Positions 9,479-17,386 of a DNA stretch of 64,000 bases are shown here, in pieces. Numbering within the stretch: position 1 is the first letter of the stretch; every line of letters begins with the position of its first letter. The stretch is taken from positions 2,602,501-2,666,500 of the forward strand of contig NZ_CP150660.1 in the NCBI RefSeq assembly GCF_038023995.1, in the 5' to 3' direction. The translations under genes were made by a program, and so were the position numbers. The notes beneath the pieces are model-generated. The model saw only the letters and a program-made list of their open reading frames with translations, had not been told where the DNA came from and did not search any database. The DNA is from Polaribacter atrinae (GTDB lineage Bacteria; Bacteroidota; Bacteroidia; Flavobacteriales; Flavobacteriaceae).

Positions 9479-9949
9479 TTAATCGACTAATGGTGGTATT
9501 CTTAAAACTTGACCAGGATAAATTTTATCTGGGTGTGATAACATTGGTTTGTTTGCTTCAAAAATAACAGGGTATTTCATTGCGTTACCATAATATGTTT
9601 TAGCAATTTTACCTAAAGTATCCCCGCTTTCTACTGTATGAAATTGAGCCATTGCAGCTTCTTCAATTACCTCTATTTCTGCAACCGTTAAATTGTCTTC
9701 TACAGTAGCAACACCATTGGTGTTACCTACTACTAAAACTACTTTTTCTTTTGTTGCTAAGTCTGCCGTTTCTCCCCAAAGTTTTACAGCATCATCTTCT
9801 ACTTCTATACCTAAATCTGTAACTTCTAAATTTAAAGCGGTAATAGCATTTCTTAATTGTTCAGATTTATCTGCGTTTTCTTCTTCTGTAGTTTTTCCAA
9901 TGCCAAAAACTTTTGCTCCTGCATTTTTAATGAATGAAAAAATTCCCAT
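9479..9949 (-). CDS. BON and LysM domain protein (Kbp/YgaU-like)
   Basis: A 156-residue protein with no signal peptide. A BON domain spans about 28-92 and a C-terminal LysM domain about 100-153 (FHTVESGDTLGKIAKTYYG, ending QVLRIPPLVD). This is the architecture of E. coli YgaU/Kbp, a cytoplasmic potassium-binding protein; potassium binding here is inferred from that similarity. It is transcribed away from upp, with a shared upstream region of about 100 bases. Confidence 0.9.
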   Translation of the reverse strand: MGIFSFIKNAGAKVFGIGKTTEEENADKSEQLRNAITALNLEVTDLGIEVEDDAVKLWGETADLATKEKVVLVVGNTNGVATVEDNLTVAEIEVIEEAAMAQFHTVESGDTLGKIAKTYYGNAMKYPVIFEANKPMLSHPDKIYPGQVLRIPPLVD

Positions 9950-10017
9950 TTTTTAGTTTTTTTTGTTAATATTTAATCTTTTGTGTACTTGCAAGATACA
10001 AATTTATACAATTGCTT

Positions 10018-10025
10018 TACATTTG
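10018..10025 (+). promoter_or_regulatory. -7 box of upp; decides the upp start
   Basis: TACATTTG is an exact TAnnTTTG match 20 bases before ATG 10046. It lies downstream of the alternative upstream start at 9983, which would therefore be untranscribed from this promoter. Confidence 0.65.
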
Positions 10026-10045
10026 TTATTCTAAAATTATTTACA

Positions 10046-10699
10046 ATGATTATTCACCACCTACAAGAAAAAAACTCTATTCTTAACAAATTTATAGCAG
10101 AAATTAGAGATGTAAAAATTCAAAAAGATTCACTTCGTTTTAGAAGAAATATAGAAAGAATTGGTGAGGTTTTGGGCTATGAATTAAGTAAAAAACTTTC
10201 TTATAAAAATGTTTCTATTGAAACTCCTTTAGGTAAAAAGACAGAACAATTATCTAATAACGATGTGGTTTTATGTTCCATCTTAAGAGCAGGTTTACCT
10301 TTGCATCAAGGAGTGTTAAATTATTTTGATGATGCAGAAAACGCTTTTATTTCAGCATATCGTCATCATCCAAATAATAGTGTAGAATCTGAAATTGTAG
10401 TAGAGTATTTTGCAGCTCCATCTATTGAAAATAAAACATTATTATTGTTAGATCCTATGTTGGCAACAGGCCAATCTTTAGTGTCTGTTTATGAGGCGAT
10501 AAAGAAACAAGGAACACCTGTAGAAATTCATATTTTAGTGGTTATTGCTTCTAAAGAAGGAATTGAGTTTATTAGAGATAAATTTCCGGAAAATACACAT
10601 TTATGGATTGCCGCTATAGATGATGACTTAAACAGTAAAGGATATATTGTTCCTGGTTTAGGAGATGCTGGAGATTTAGCTTTTGGAACTAAATTATAA
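10046..10699 (+). CDS. upp: Uracil phosphoribosyltransferase
   Basis: Salvages uracil to UMP using PRPP. The frame is open from 9983, but I place the start at ATG 10046 (MIIHHLQEKNSILNKF, 217 residues), because the upstream extension has no homology-like character and is preceded by a -7 box inside it. The PRPP loop LLLDPMLATGQSLV (about 133-146) and the uracil-binding segment near the C-terminus, GLGDAGDLAFGT, are intact. The last 11 bases overlap the end of the converging DUF6427 gene. Confidence 0.95.
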   Translation: MIIHHLQEKNSILNKFIAEIRDVKIQKDSLRFRRNIERIGEVLGYELSKKLSYKNVSIETPLGKKTEQLSNNDVVLCSILRAGLPLHQGVLNYFDDAENAFISAYRHHPNNSVESEIVVEYFAAPSIENKTLLLLDPMLATGQSLVSVYEAIKKQGTPVEIHILVVIASKEGIEFIRDKFPENTHLWIAAIDDDLNSKGYIVPGLGDAGDLAFGTKL

Positions 10700-11624
10700 C
10701 CAAGAAAAAAGTTAGAATTGTACCTATTAAGAGTAATCCTGATAGAATATTTTTAACAATCATTTTTTCGATTACCTCAAATCCATTTGCAATAATAATA
10801 GATGCTGGTATCATTAAAAAAACAATTTCAGAACCATTCTTGTTGCTAATCATTAATGCAAAAACAACAGCAATAATTGAGTTCAGGATTAAAATAATCC
10901 AGCTTTTCTTAAAAGAATTATTCACAGATAATGCCTTAGGAGATTTTAAAAATATAGAACTGATCGTTAATAAAAGGACTGTTCCAAAAATCCAAAGAGT
11001 GGTGTCTTTTGCATAAATAAATACGCTATTTATATTATTAAAAATAAAAAGTTGCTTAAACTCTTCGCCAGAATCATACCAAAACAAGTACGCAAAATAG
11101 ATAATTAAGGGAGAAATAAATCCAATAATTGGAGTTAGTAAAGTATGGAAAGAAACTTTTTTTCTCAATAGAATAGAAGTGTATATTAGAATGAGAAAAA
11201 TCAAGGAAAAAGGGTTCAGAATAAAAAGTATACCTAACCAAAAACCACTATCAAATAATTTCTGAATCACCTTTTTATGAGAACGCAAGCTGTATATTTT
11301 TCTTAAAAATAGAAGATAAATTATTAGTGTTATCAAGGTGTTAACCGCAAGCAGCTTAGGAATAAAAAGAATACTTGTTAATATAAAAAGGAAGAACGCA
11401 TAAGAGTGGTCAAACGTTAATTTATTTTTTGAGACGATAAAATTGTAAAAGAAGAAAACAATTAAAAAGAGTCCTAAAAAAGAGGTGTTTTCTAGGGCTT
11501 TAAGCCAAGTGAAATTACCTGTTAATAAGTTAGAAAAAATGGTAATCATAAAGAAGCAAAAAAAGAGTCCAAAATAGACTATAAAATTGATTGGTTTAGA
11601 TTTCTCTAAAAAATTGGCTAGCAT
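10689..11624 (-). CDS. DUF6427 family polytopic membrane protein
   Basis: A 311-residue protein composed almost entirely of hydrophobic helices (about eight to ten segments), with a Lys-rich start MLANFLEKSKPINFIVYFG. It matches my recollection of the Flavobacteriia family DUF6427, which is regularly found beside upp and DUF6341. No catalytic motif is visible and the role is unknown. Its stop codon overlaps the 3' end of upp by 11 bases, and it diverges from the DUF6341 gene across a 41-base gap that must hold both promoters. Confidence 0.8.
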   Translation of the reverse strand: MLANFLEKSKPINFIVYFGLFFCFFMITIFSNLLTGNFTWLKALENTSFLGLFLIVFFFYNFIVSKNKLTFDHSYAFFLFILTSILFIPKLLAVNTLITLIIYLLFLRKIYSLRSHKKVIQKLFDSGFWLGILFILNPFSLIFLILIYTSILLRKKVSFHTLLTPIIGFISPLIIYFAYLFWYDSGEEFKQLFIFNNINSVFIYAKDTTLWIFGTVLLLTISSIFLKSPKALSVNNSFKKSWIILILNSIIAVVFALMISNKNGSEIVFLMIPASIIIANGFEVIEKMIVKNILSGLLLIGTILTFFLVII

Positions 11625-11665
11625 CGTTTCTTTTGTTATTTTTGCAGCGTAAAGATAATTAAGTT

Positions 11666-11887
11666 ATGATAGCAAGCAATATTTTTAGATGGATTGGTAG
11701 TTTATTTACCGATTTATTATTTACGCCATTCCATTGGTTACGTTTAAGTGTAGCACATGCAGATTTTGGTTGGTGGATTTCTAATGCAGTAAACTGGGGA
11801 TTTCTAGTAGTTTTATTATGTTTATTCGCATATTGGATGGGGCAAACTCTTAAGTTTAAGAGAGAAGGAACAGAAGATAAAGCTTAA
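11666..11887 (+). CDS. DUF6341 family small membrane protein
   Basis: A 73-residue protein with an amphipathic Trp/Phe-rich N-terminal half (FRWIGSLFTDLLFTPFHWLR) and one transmembrane helix (about 44-63: WGFLVVLLCLFAYWMG), ending in a charged tail. This is a Bacteroidota-specific family of unknown function, sometimes mislabelled as uracil phosphoribosyltransferase because of its neighbour. It lies nine bases before trmB and is probably co-transcribed with it. Confidence 0.85.
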   Translation: MIASNIFRWIGSLFTDLLFTPFHWLRLSVAHADFGWWISNAVNWGFLVVLLCLFAYWMGQTLKFKREGTEDKA

Positions 11888-11896
11888 AATAATAAT

Positions 11897-12568
11897 TTGG
11901 GAAGCAAAAACAAACTAAAACGTTTCAAAGAAAATGAAACGTTTAAAAATGTCATTCAGCCAACTAGAGAAGAAGTAGTAACAGATTTTTCTCATAAAGG
12001 TAAGTGGCATTCTTTTTTTGGTAACAACAATCCTATTGTTGTAGAGTTAGGGTGTGGTAAAGGAGAATATACCATTGCTTTAGCTAGAAAAAATCCGGAT
12101 AAGAATTTTATTGGTATTGATATAAAAGGCGCTCGTTTTTGGAGAGGTGCAAAGACTGCTATAGAAGAAAATCTAGATAATGTGGCTTTTGTAAGAACTC
12201 AAATTGAGTTGGTCGATTTTATTTTTGCCGAAAATGAAGTTTCAGAAATTTGGATCACCTTCCCAGATCCACAAATTAAGTATCAACGCACAAAACATCG
12301 AATGACCAATTCTAGTTTTATGAAAAAATACCATCATATTCTTAATGAAGAAGGAATTATGAATCTAAAAACAGATTCAGAATTTATGCATGGTTATACT
12401 TTAGGTTTGTTGCATGGTGAGGGACATGAAATTTTATACGCAAACCATACTGTGTATAAAAATGAAGGAGCACCAAAAGAAGTGACAGAAACACAGACTT
12501 TTTACGAAAAGCAATATTTAGAAGTAAATAAACCTATTACTTACATTAAGTTTAGATTAAAATATTAA
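11897..12568 (+). CDS. trmB: tRNA (guanine-N7-)-methyltransferase
   Basis: Makes m7G46 in the variable loop of tRNAs using S-adenosylmethionine. The SAM-binding motif VVELGCGKGEYT (about 49-60), GIDIKGARFW (about 76-85) and the family signature ITFPDPQIKYQRTKHRM (about 120-136) are all present. The start codon is TTG at 11897 (MGSKNKLKRFKENETF), nine bases after the upstream gene. The 223-residue length is normal. Confidence 0.95.
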   Translation: MGSKNKLKRFKENETFKNVIQPTREEVVTDFSHKGKWHSFFGNNNPIVVELGCGKGEYTIALARKNPDKNFIGIDIKGARFWRGAKTAIEENLDNVAFVRTQIELVDFIFAENEVSEIWITFPDPQIKYQRTKHRMTNSSFMKKYHHILNEEGIMNLKTDSEFMHGYTLGLLHGEGHEILYANHTVYKNEGAPKEVTETQTFYEKQYLEVNKPITYIKFRLKY

Positions 12569-12627
12569 TTTTTTTCATTCCTAAAATGGATATTTTTTAG
12601 GTGATTAAAGAATTTATTAGGTATAAT

Positions 12628-12667
12628 AAAAAACTAGTATTCATTTTAATGAGTACTAGTTTTTTAT
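12628..12667 (+). terminator. Strong terminator after trmB
   Basis: The arms AAAAAACTAGTA and TACTAGTTTTTT flank an inner near-palindrome, giving a hairpin that ends in a T-run. It sits immediately before the 360-bp tandem repeat. Confidence 0.9.
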
Positions 12668-13470
12668 TTCCAATTACTAACATTCATTAAAACGCTCTAC
12701 TGTCATTCCGAAATGAGCTTTTTTTAGGCGATTGAGGAATCTCATTACCATATAATTGTAAGTTCTTATTTTTAACTCCGTGAATCTTTGTTTTTTCTCA
12801 TCTAAACTCTGTTTAATAATTTTCTTTTCTTTTTTCCATTGATGAAAAACGAAACAAAAAAATCTAGACTTATTTTAAATTTCTAAAATTCTACATTTTA
12901 TTCCATTCACGTGTCCAGACCACTGCGTTTTTTGGACACTTGCCATTCTATAAAACTTAAATTATTACGAAATTTAAAAGTAGGTCGGTTTTTAGCTTCT
13001 GAAATCAATATTATTTATTTCTATTATTTCCAATTATTAACATTCATTAAAACGCTCTACTGTCATTCCGAAATGAGCCTTTTTTAGGCGATTGAGGAAT
13101 CTCATTACCATATAATTGTAAGTTCTTATTTTTAACTCCGTGAATCTTTGTTTTTTCTCATCTAAACTCTGTTTAATAATTTTCTTTTCTTTTTTCCATT
13201 GATGAAAAACGAAACAAAAAAATCTAGACTTATTTTAAATTTCTAAAATTCTACATTTTATTCCATTCACGTGTCCAGACCACTGCGTTCTTTGGACACT
13301 TGCCATTCCGTAAAACTTGAATTATAACGAAATTCAAAAGTAGGTCGGTTTTTAGATGCTGAAAATCAATATTATTTATTCCTATCATTTCCAATTATTA
13401 ATTTTCATTAAAACCTGCTACTGTCATTCCGAAATGAGCCTTTTTTAGGCGATTGAGGAATCTCACAACA
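12661..13470. repeat. 360-bp non-coding tandem repeat, two full copies plus a partial third
   Basis: Copy 1 (12661-13020) and copy 2 (13021-13380) align with a period of exactly 360 bases. The 210 bases from 12720 to 12929 are identical to 13080-13289; about a dozen substitutions and a one-base insertion fall outside that block. A third copy starts at about 13381 and breaks off at about 13465. Each copy begins with a family-B palindrome element (GTCATTCCGAAATGAGC then GGCGATTGAGGAATCTCA) and contains a hairpin with arms GTGTCCA/TGGACAC (12911-12939, 13271-13299). No reading frame of useful length is present. The stretch 13471-13546 after the third copy holds nothing I recognise. Confidence 0.95.
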
Positions 13471-13546
13471 TCACTGTTGTTAATGTGCACTTTTAACTCT
13501 CTAAATTTCTCTGTGGAATTCTGTGTAATAATATTATCTTCACAAC

Positions 13547-13879
13547 GTGAAAGAATCCGATAATTTTTTTGATAAAGTTTACCAAGTAGCTCGCTTAATT
13601 CCGCATGGTAAAGTTACCAGTTACGGAGCAATTGCAACGTATTTAGGAGCAGCAAGGTCTGCAAGAATGGTAGGTTGGGCAATGAATAAAGCGCATAATT
13701 TAGATGATGTTCCTGCACATAGAGTTGTAAATAGAAAAGGATTGCTTACGGGCAAACATCATTTTGATGGTACAAACCTTATGCAGCAATTACTAGAGAG
13801 CGAAGGAATTATTGTAATAGAAAATCAAATTCAAAATTTAGAAAAAGTTTTTTGGAATCCTACGGATGAGTTGTCTTAA
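13547..13879 (+). CDS. Alkyltransferase-like protein (MGMT family, catalytic Cys replaced)
   Basis: A 110-residue single-domain relative of O6-methylguanine-DNA methyltransferase. The reactive PCHR motif of true methyltransferases reads PAHR here (residues 56-59), so it cannot accept the alkyl group. The DNA-binding helix (SARMVGWAMNKAH, about 38-50) is intact. Known alkyltransferase-like proteins bind O6-alkylguanine and hand it to nucleotide excision repair; that role is inferred by family. The start is GTG at 13547 (MKESDNFFDKVYQVARLIPHG). Confidence 0.9.
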   Translation: MKESDNFFDKVYQVARLIPHGKVTSYGAIATYLGAARSARMVGWAMNKAHNLDDVPAHRVVNRKGLLTGKHHFDGTNLMQQLLESEGIIVIENQIQNLEKVFWNPTDELS

Positions 13880-13974
13880 GGTTTCTTGCTTGTTGTTATA
13901 AAGCCTTATCATTTTCAACTATCTAAACATAAATATTCACAATCTACAAACTTTCTTTTCTGAGCAGTAAAACG

Positions 13975-13982
13975 TATCTTTG
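13975..13982 (+). promoter_or_regulatory. -7 box of the mrp-nifU unit
   Basis: TATCTTTG matches TAnnTTTG exactly, 25 bases before the GTG start of mrp. Confidence 0.6.
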
Positions 13983-14007
13983 CAAGTAAGATTAAATATA
14001 AGAAAAC

Positions 14008-15147
14008 GTGAGTTTTAAGAAACAAGATATATATAAGGCATTAGAAACAATTACCGCTCCCGGAGAAGGTAAAAGTTTAATAGAAAACAATAATGTAACT
14101 AACGTTGTTACTTTTGGCAATGAAGTAGAGGTAGATGTTACCATCAGCAACCCAACTTTACAAGCAAAAAAGAAGATTGAAACGGAAATTACCAAGGCTA
14201 TTCAAACCAATGTTAGCGAGCAAATTACTGTAAAAGTTAACGTAAAGGTAGAAAAGCCAGCAGAAAAAGTAAACCCGAATCAAATTAAAGGAAAAGCGAT
14301 TCCTAATATTAAAAATATTATTGCAATTGCATCTGGTAAAGGTGGTGTTGGTAAATCTACAATAACAGCAAATACAGCTATTTCTTTAGCTAAAATGGGC
14401 TTTAAAGTAGGTGTTTTAGATGCTGATATTTACGGACCATCACAGCATATAATGTTTGATGTAGAAAAAGCAAAACCACTTTCTGTAAAAGTAGATGGTA
14501 GATCTAAAATGGAACCTGTAGAAAATTACGGAGTAAAATTATTGTCTTTAGGTTTTTTTACAGACCCAAATCAGGCTGTAATTTGGCGTGGACCAATGGC
14601 CTCAAAAGCATTAAATCAACTAATTTTTGATGGTAATTGGGGTGAGTTAGACTTTCTTTTAATCGATTTACCTCCAGGAACAGGAGATGTACACTTATCA
14701 ATTGTACAAGCCTTACCAATAAACGGAGCAGTTGTAGTAAGTACACCACAAAATATCGCATTGGCAGATGCTAAAAAAGGAGTTGCAATGTTTCAACAAG
14801 AAAACATTAATGTACCTGTTTTAGGAATCATCGAAAACATGGCGTACTTTACACCAGAAGAATTGCCAGATAATAAATACTACATCTTTGGTAAAGACGG
14901 TGCTAAAAACTTAGCAGAAGACATTAAAACTAGATTTTTAGGAGAAATTCCTTTAGTACAAAGTATTAGAGAAGCAGGAGATGTTGGGCACCCAGTGGCT
15001 TTACAAAATGGTACTGTTTTAGAAAAAGCTTTTAATGATATTACTAAAGAAATGGTATCAGAATTATTAAAAAGAAATGCAGATTTACCACCAACAGAAG
15101 TTGTTAGAATTACAACAATGAGTGGATGTAGCTCAGTGAAAAAATAA
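14008..15147 (+). CDS. mrp: Mrp/NBP35 family P-loop ATPase, iron-sulfur carrier type
   Basis: A 379-residue protein with an N-terminal MIP18/DUF59 domain (about 1-90) and a deviant-Walker ATPase domain starting SGKGGVGKST (109-118), with DADIYGPSQH (about 139) and LIDLPPGTGD (about 218). Family members assemble or carry Fe-S clusters. The segment where enterobacterial ApbC/Mrp has its cluster-binding CxxC reads MAYFTPEELPDNKYYIFG and has no Cys; the only nearby late Cys is in the terminal SGCSSVKK. Start is GTG. The NifU-domain gene follows three bases later, supporting an Fe-S role. Confidence 0.93.
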   Translation: MSFKKQDIYKALETITAPGEGKSLIENNNVTNVVTFGNEVEVDVTISNPTLQAKKKIETEITKAIQTNVSEQITVKVNVKVEKPAEKVNPNQIKGKAIPNIKNIIAIASGKGGVGKSTITANTAISLAKMGFKVGVLDADIYGPSQHIMFDVEKAKPLSVKVDGRSKMEPVENYGVKLLSLGFFTDPNQAVIWRGPMASKALNQLIFDGNWGELDFLLIDLPPGTGDVHLSIVQALPINGAVVVSTPQNIALADAKKGVAMFQQENINVPVLGIIENMAYFTPEELPDNKYYIFGKDGAKNLAEDIKTRFLGEIPLVQSIREAGDVGHPVALQNGTVLEKAFNDITKEMVSELLKRNADLPPTEVVRITTMSGCSSVKK

Positions 15148-15150
15148 GAT

Positions 15151-15387
15151 ATGACAGCACAAGAAACATTAAATAATGTAGAAAAAGCGTTAGAAGAAAT
15201 TCGCCCTTTTTTAATGAGTGATGGGGGTAATATTAAACTTTTATCTATAGAAGATAATATTGTTAATGTTCAATTACAAGGTGCCTGTACTGGTTGTTCT
15301 GTAAATCAAATGACCTTAAAAAATGGTGTAGAAGCAACTATAAAAAAGTATGCGCCACAAATTACAGAAGTTATAAATGTTGCGTAA
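15151..15387 (+). CDS. NifU C-terminal domain protein (Fe-S scaffold/carrier)
   Basis: A 78-residue protein corresponding to the NifU C-terminal domain alone, with the cluster-binding CxxC at GACTGCSVNQ (Cys46 and Cys49) and the preceding LMSDGGNIKLL motif. It likely carries a [4Fe-4S] cluster for delivery to target enzymes. Three bases separate it from mrp, so it is translationally close-coupled. Confidence 0.92.
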   Translation: MTAQETLNNVEKALEEIRPFLMSDGGNIKLLSIEDNIVNVQLQGACTGCSVNQMTLKNGVEATIKKYAPQITEVINVA

Positions 15388-15431
15388 ACTGATTTTAATC
15401 AGTTTTTAGATATTAGAAATAATATAATTTT

Positions 15432-15518
15432 GGGCGTTTCCTAAAGGTCGGGCTTTACATTATATCTTTTTATTTTAGAAAAGAAATAAAAAGGATGCCA
15501 TTTCAATCCCTAACGCGC
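15432..15518. repeat. Dispersed repeat, family D, copy 1
   Basis: This begins GGGCGTTTCCTAAAGGTCGG and ends CAATCCCTAACGCGC, with a self-complementary centre (ATCTTTTTATTT and AAATAAAAAGGAT). Related copies lie at 35713-35796 and 44938-45030. Confidence 0.8.
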
Positions 15519-15537
15519 ACATTAGTATAAAATAGCG

Positions 15538-15597
15538 TTATTACAAGAAACGAAGCCATCTGTTTATTTAAAGAGATGGCTTCGTTTCTCGTAATAA
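15538..15597 (+). terminator. Long hairpin after the NifU-domain gene
   Basis: A perfect 15-bp stem (GAAACGAAGCCATCT and complement, 12-base loop) extends by seven more pairs (TTATTAC/GTAATAA) across a two-base mismatch. There is no T-run, so it may act as an RNA-stabilising or attenuating structure rather than a classic terminator. Confidence 0.6.
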
Positions 15598-15615
15598 TAA
15601 AATAAAATAAAAAAA

Positions 15616-16671
15616 GTGATTACTACAGATATCTTAATTATTGGAGCAGGCCCAACCGGACTTTTTACTGTTTTCGAAGCAGGTTTATTAAAGTTACGTT
15701 GTCATTTAATAGATGCTTTACCTCAAGCAGGTGGGCAATGTTCAGAAATTTATCCTAAAAAACCAATTTATGATATTCCTGCATATCCAGAAATTTTAGC
15801 GGGCGATTTAACCGGTAAATTAATGGAGCAAATTAAACAATTTGAGCCAGGTTTTACTTTAGGAGAACGAGCAGAAACAATAGATAAACAAGAAGATGGT
15901 ACTTTTATAGTTACTACAAATAAAGGTACAAAGCACCATGCAAAAATAGTTGCTATTGCAGGTGGTTTAGGTTCTTTTGAGCCAAGAAAGCCGCCAATTC
16001 CTAATATTACAGATTTCGAGGACAAAGGAGTAGAGTATATTATTCGTGATCCAGAATTTTACAGAAATAAAAAAGTAGTTATTTCTGGTGGGGGAGATTC
16101 AGCTTTAGATTGGTCAATATTTTTAACAGAGGTAGCTTCATCTGTAACTTTAATACATAGAAGAAACGAATTTAGAGGAGCTTTAGATTCTGTAGATAAA
16201 GTGCAAGAATTAAAAGACGCAGGTAAAATTACAATGATTACACCTGCAGAAGTAAAAGGAATTGTTGGTACAGATAAAGTAACAGGTGTTTCTGTTGTTC
16301 AGAAAGGAGAAGAGCCATTTACAGTTGAAACAGACCATTTTATTCCTTTGTTTGGTTTATCTCCTAAATTAGGTCCCATTGCAAATTGGGGATTAGAAAT
16401 AGAAAAAAATGCTATTAAAGTAAACAACGCTTTAGATTATCAAACCAATATTCCAGGTATTTATGCCATTGGAGATGTAAACACATATCCAGGAAAATTA
16501 AAGTTGATTTTATGTGGTTTTCACGAAGCAACTTTAATGTGTCAAAGTGCATACCAACGTATCTTTCCAGATAAAAAATATGTAATGAAATACACAACTG
16601 TTGGTGGTGTAGATGGTTTTGATGGTACACGTAAAGAAGCACCAAAAGCAGTCGTTAAAAAGATAGATTAA
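15616..16671 (+). CDS. Ferredoxin--NADP+ reductase, thioredoxin-reductase-like (type 2)
   Basis: A 351-residue FAD protein with the FAD-binding GxGxxG near the start (IIGAGPTG, 8-15), the flavin contact QAGGQCSEIYP and the NADP-binding site VVISGGGDSALDW (about 155-167). The thioredoxin-reductase CxxC is absent, and the C-terminal extension (YTTVGGVDGFDGTRKEAP) fits type 2 ferredoxin-NADP reductases. It shuttles electrons between NADPH and ferredoxin. Start is GTG at 15616. It probably forms its own unit after the hairpin at 15538-15597; the two preceding Fe-S genes fit its need for a ferredoxin partner. Confidence 0.9.
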   Translation: MITTDILIIGAGPTGLFTVFEAGLLKLRCHLIDALPQAGGQCSEIYPKKPIYDIPAYPEILAGDLTGKLMEQIKQFEPGFTLGERAETIDKQEDGTFIVTTNKGTKHHAKIVAIAGGLGSFEPRKPPIPNITDFEDKGVEYIIRDPEFYRNKKVVISGGGDSALDWSIFLTEVASSVTLIHRRNEFRGALDSVDKVQELKDAGKITMITPAEVKGIVGTDKVTGVSVVQKGEEPFTVETDHFIPLFGLSPKLGPIANWGLEIEKNAIKVNNALDYQTNIPGIYAIGDVNTYPGKLKLILCGFHEATLMCQSAYQRIFPDKKYVMKYTTVGGVDGFDGTRKEAPKAVVKKID

Positions 16672-16748
16672 CATCATTTTTAGAAAAGTTACCTAGAGAA
16701 CCTTTTAAATTTTATTTCAGGGTTTCATTATATAAATTATTAAATAAG

Positions 16749-16783
16749 TCCCTTCAGGTTTTAAAAATCTGAAGGGATTTTTA
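16749..16783 (+). terminator. Terminator after ferredoxin--NADP+ reductase
   Basis: The arms TCCCTTCAG and CTGAAGGGA flank a short AT loop and are followed by TTTTTAATTATTT. Confidence 0.8.
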
Positions 16784-16817
16784 ATTATTTAGCTTATCTT
16801 AGATAAAATTACAATTC

Positions 16818-17141
16818 ATGAATAGCCTTAATTTATTGCCTTTTTTTCCTTTTTTCGATAGGGTTATAACTGCTTATGATCTATTAATTTTTGCTTTAGG
16901 TTCATTGGTATTAATTTCATGCTTACTCTTTTATTACCAAAAGATTCCAAAGAGTAATACTAAAAAAGAGATATTAGACAATCCCATATATCCATCAAAT
17001 GATATTTTACTACAATCTAATAGTACAAATGTTTATTTTAAAATAGCTGAAAGAAAAACTTCTACTTTTGTTACTATTTTAGCAGGTATTTTAATTCTTT
17101 TAGTAGTATTTACTCCTTTTCAAGATTTTTTAAGGTTATAG
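16818..17141 (+). CDS. Unknown two-helix membrane protein
   Basis: A 107-residue protein I do not recognise. It has hydrophobic segments at about 18-40 (ITAYDLLIFALGSLVLISCL) and about 83-102 (FVTILAGILILLVVFTPFQ), joined by a polar loop of about 40 residues (NTKKEILDNPIYPSN). It has an ATG start. It stands alone between a terminator and the hmgA promoter region, so context gives no hint of its job. Confidence 0.6.
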   Translation: MNSLNLLPFFPFFDRVITAYDLLIFALGSLVLISCLLFYYQKIPKSNTKKEILDNPIYPSNDILLQSNSTNVYFKIAERKTSTFVTILAGILILLVVFTPFQDFLRL

Positions 17142-17181
17142 TTTTTTAATTCTGTAAATCAATCTTCTAACAATCTTTTGT

Positions 17182-17189
17182 TATATTTG
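17182..17189 (+). promoter_or_regulatory. Candidate -7 box of the aromatic catabolism genes
   Basis: TATATTTG matches TAnnTTTG, 197 bases before hmgA. The 245-base gap it sits in holds an 18-codon frame (17212-17268) and nothing else obvious, so a long leader is implied if this box is used. Confidence 0.4.
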
Positions 17190-17386
17190 TAGAACAACGA
17201 AATCGATTGAGATGTTTTCAGATTTACTTACTTTTCTAAAATTCTTAATAAAACGCAATCCAGAATGATGCGCAACTTGTTGTCATTCCATTTTTATAGT
17301 TTATAATTTAAAAACCATCAAAAGGAATTTCATCTTATAAAAAGTACAATTAAACGATTTAACAGTTCAACAATTAAACTTTTATT

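Noticed and set aside
9983..10045. Upstream start of upp giving a 21-residue N-terminal extension
   Set aside because: A TAnnTTTG promoter box lies inside the extension and the protein is full length from ATG 10046.
12661..13470. CRISPR-like array
   Set aside because: The unit is 360 bases long, repeats only two to three times, has no short repeat-spacer alternation and no cas genes nearby.
17212..17268. 18-codon frame upstream of hmgA (MFSDLLTFLKFLIKRNPE) as a leader peptide
   Set aside because: No regulatory codon run or attenuator hairpin accompanies it; it fits chance in AT-rich DNA.
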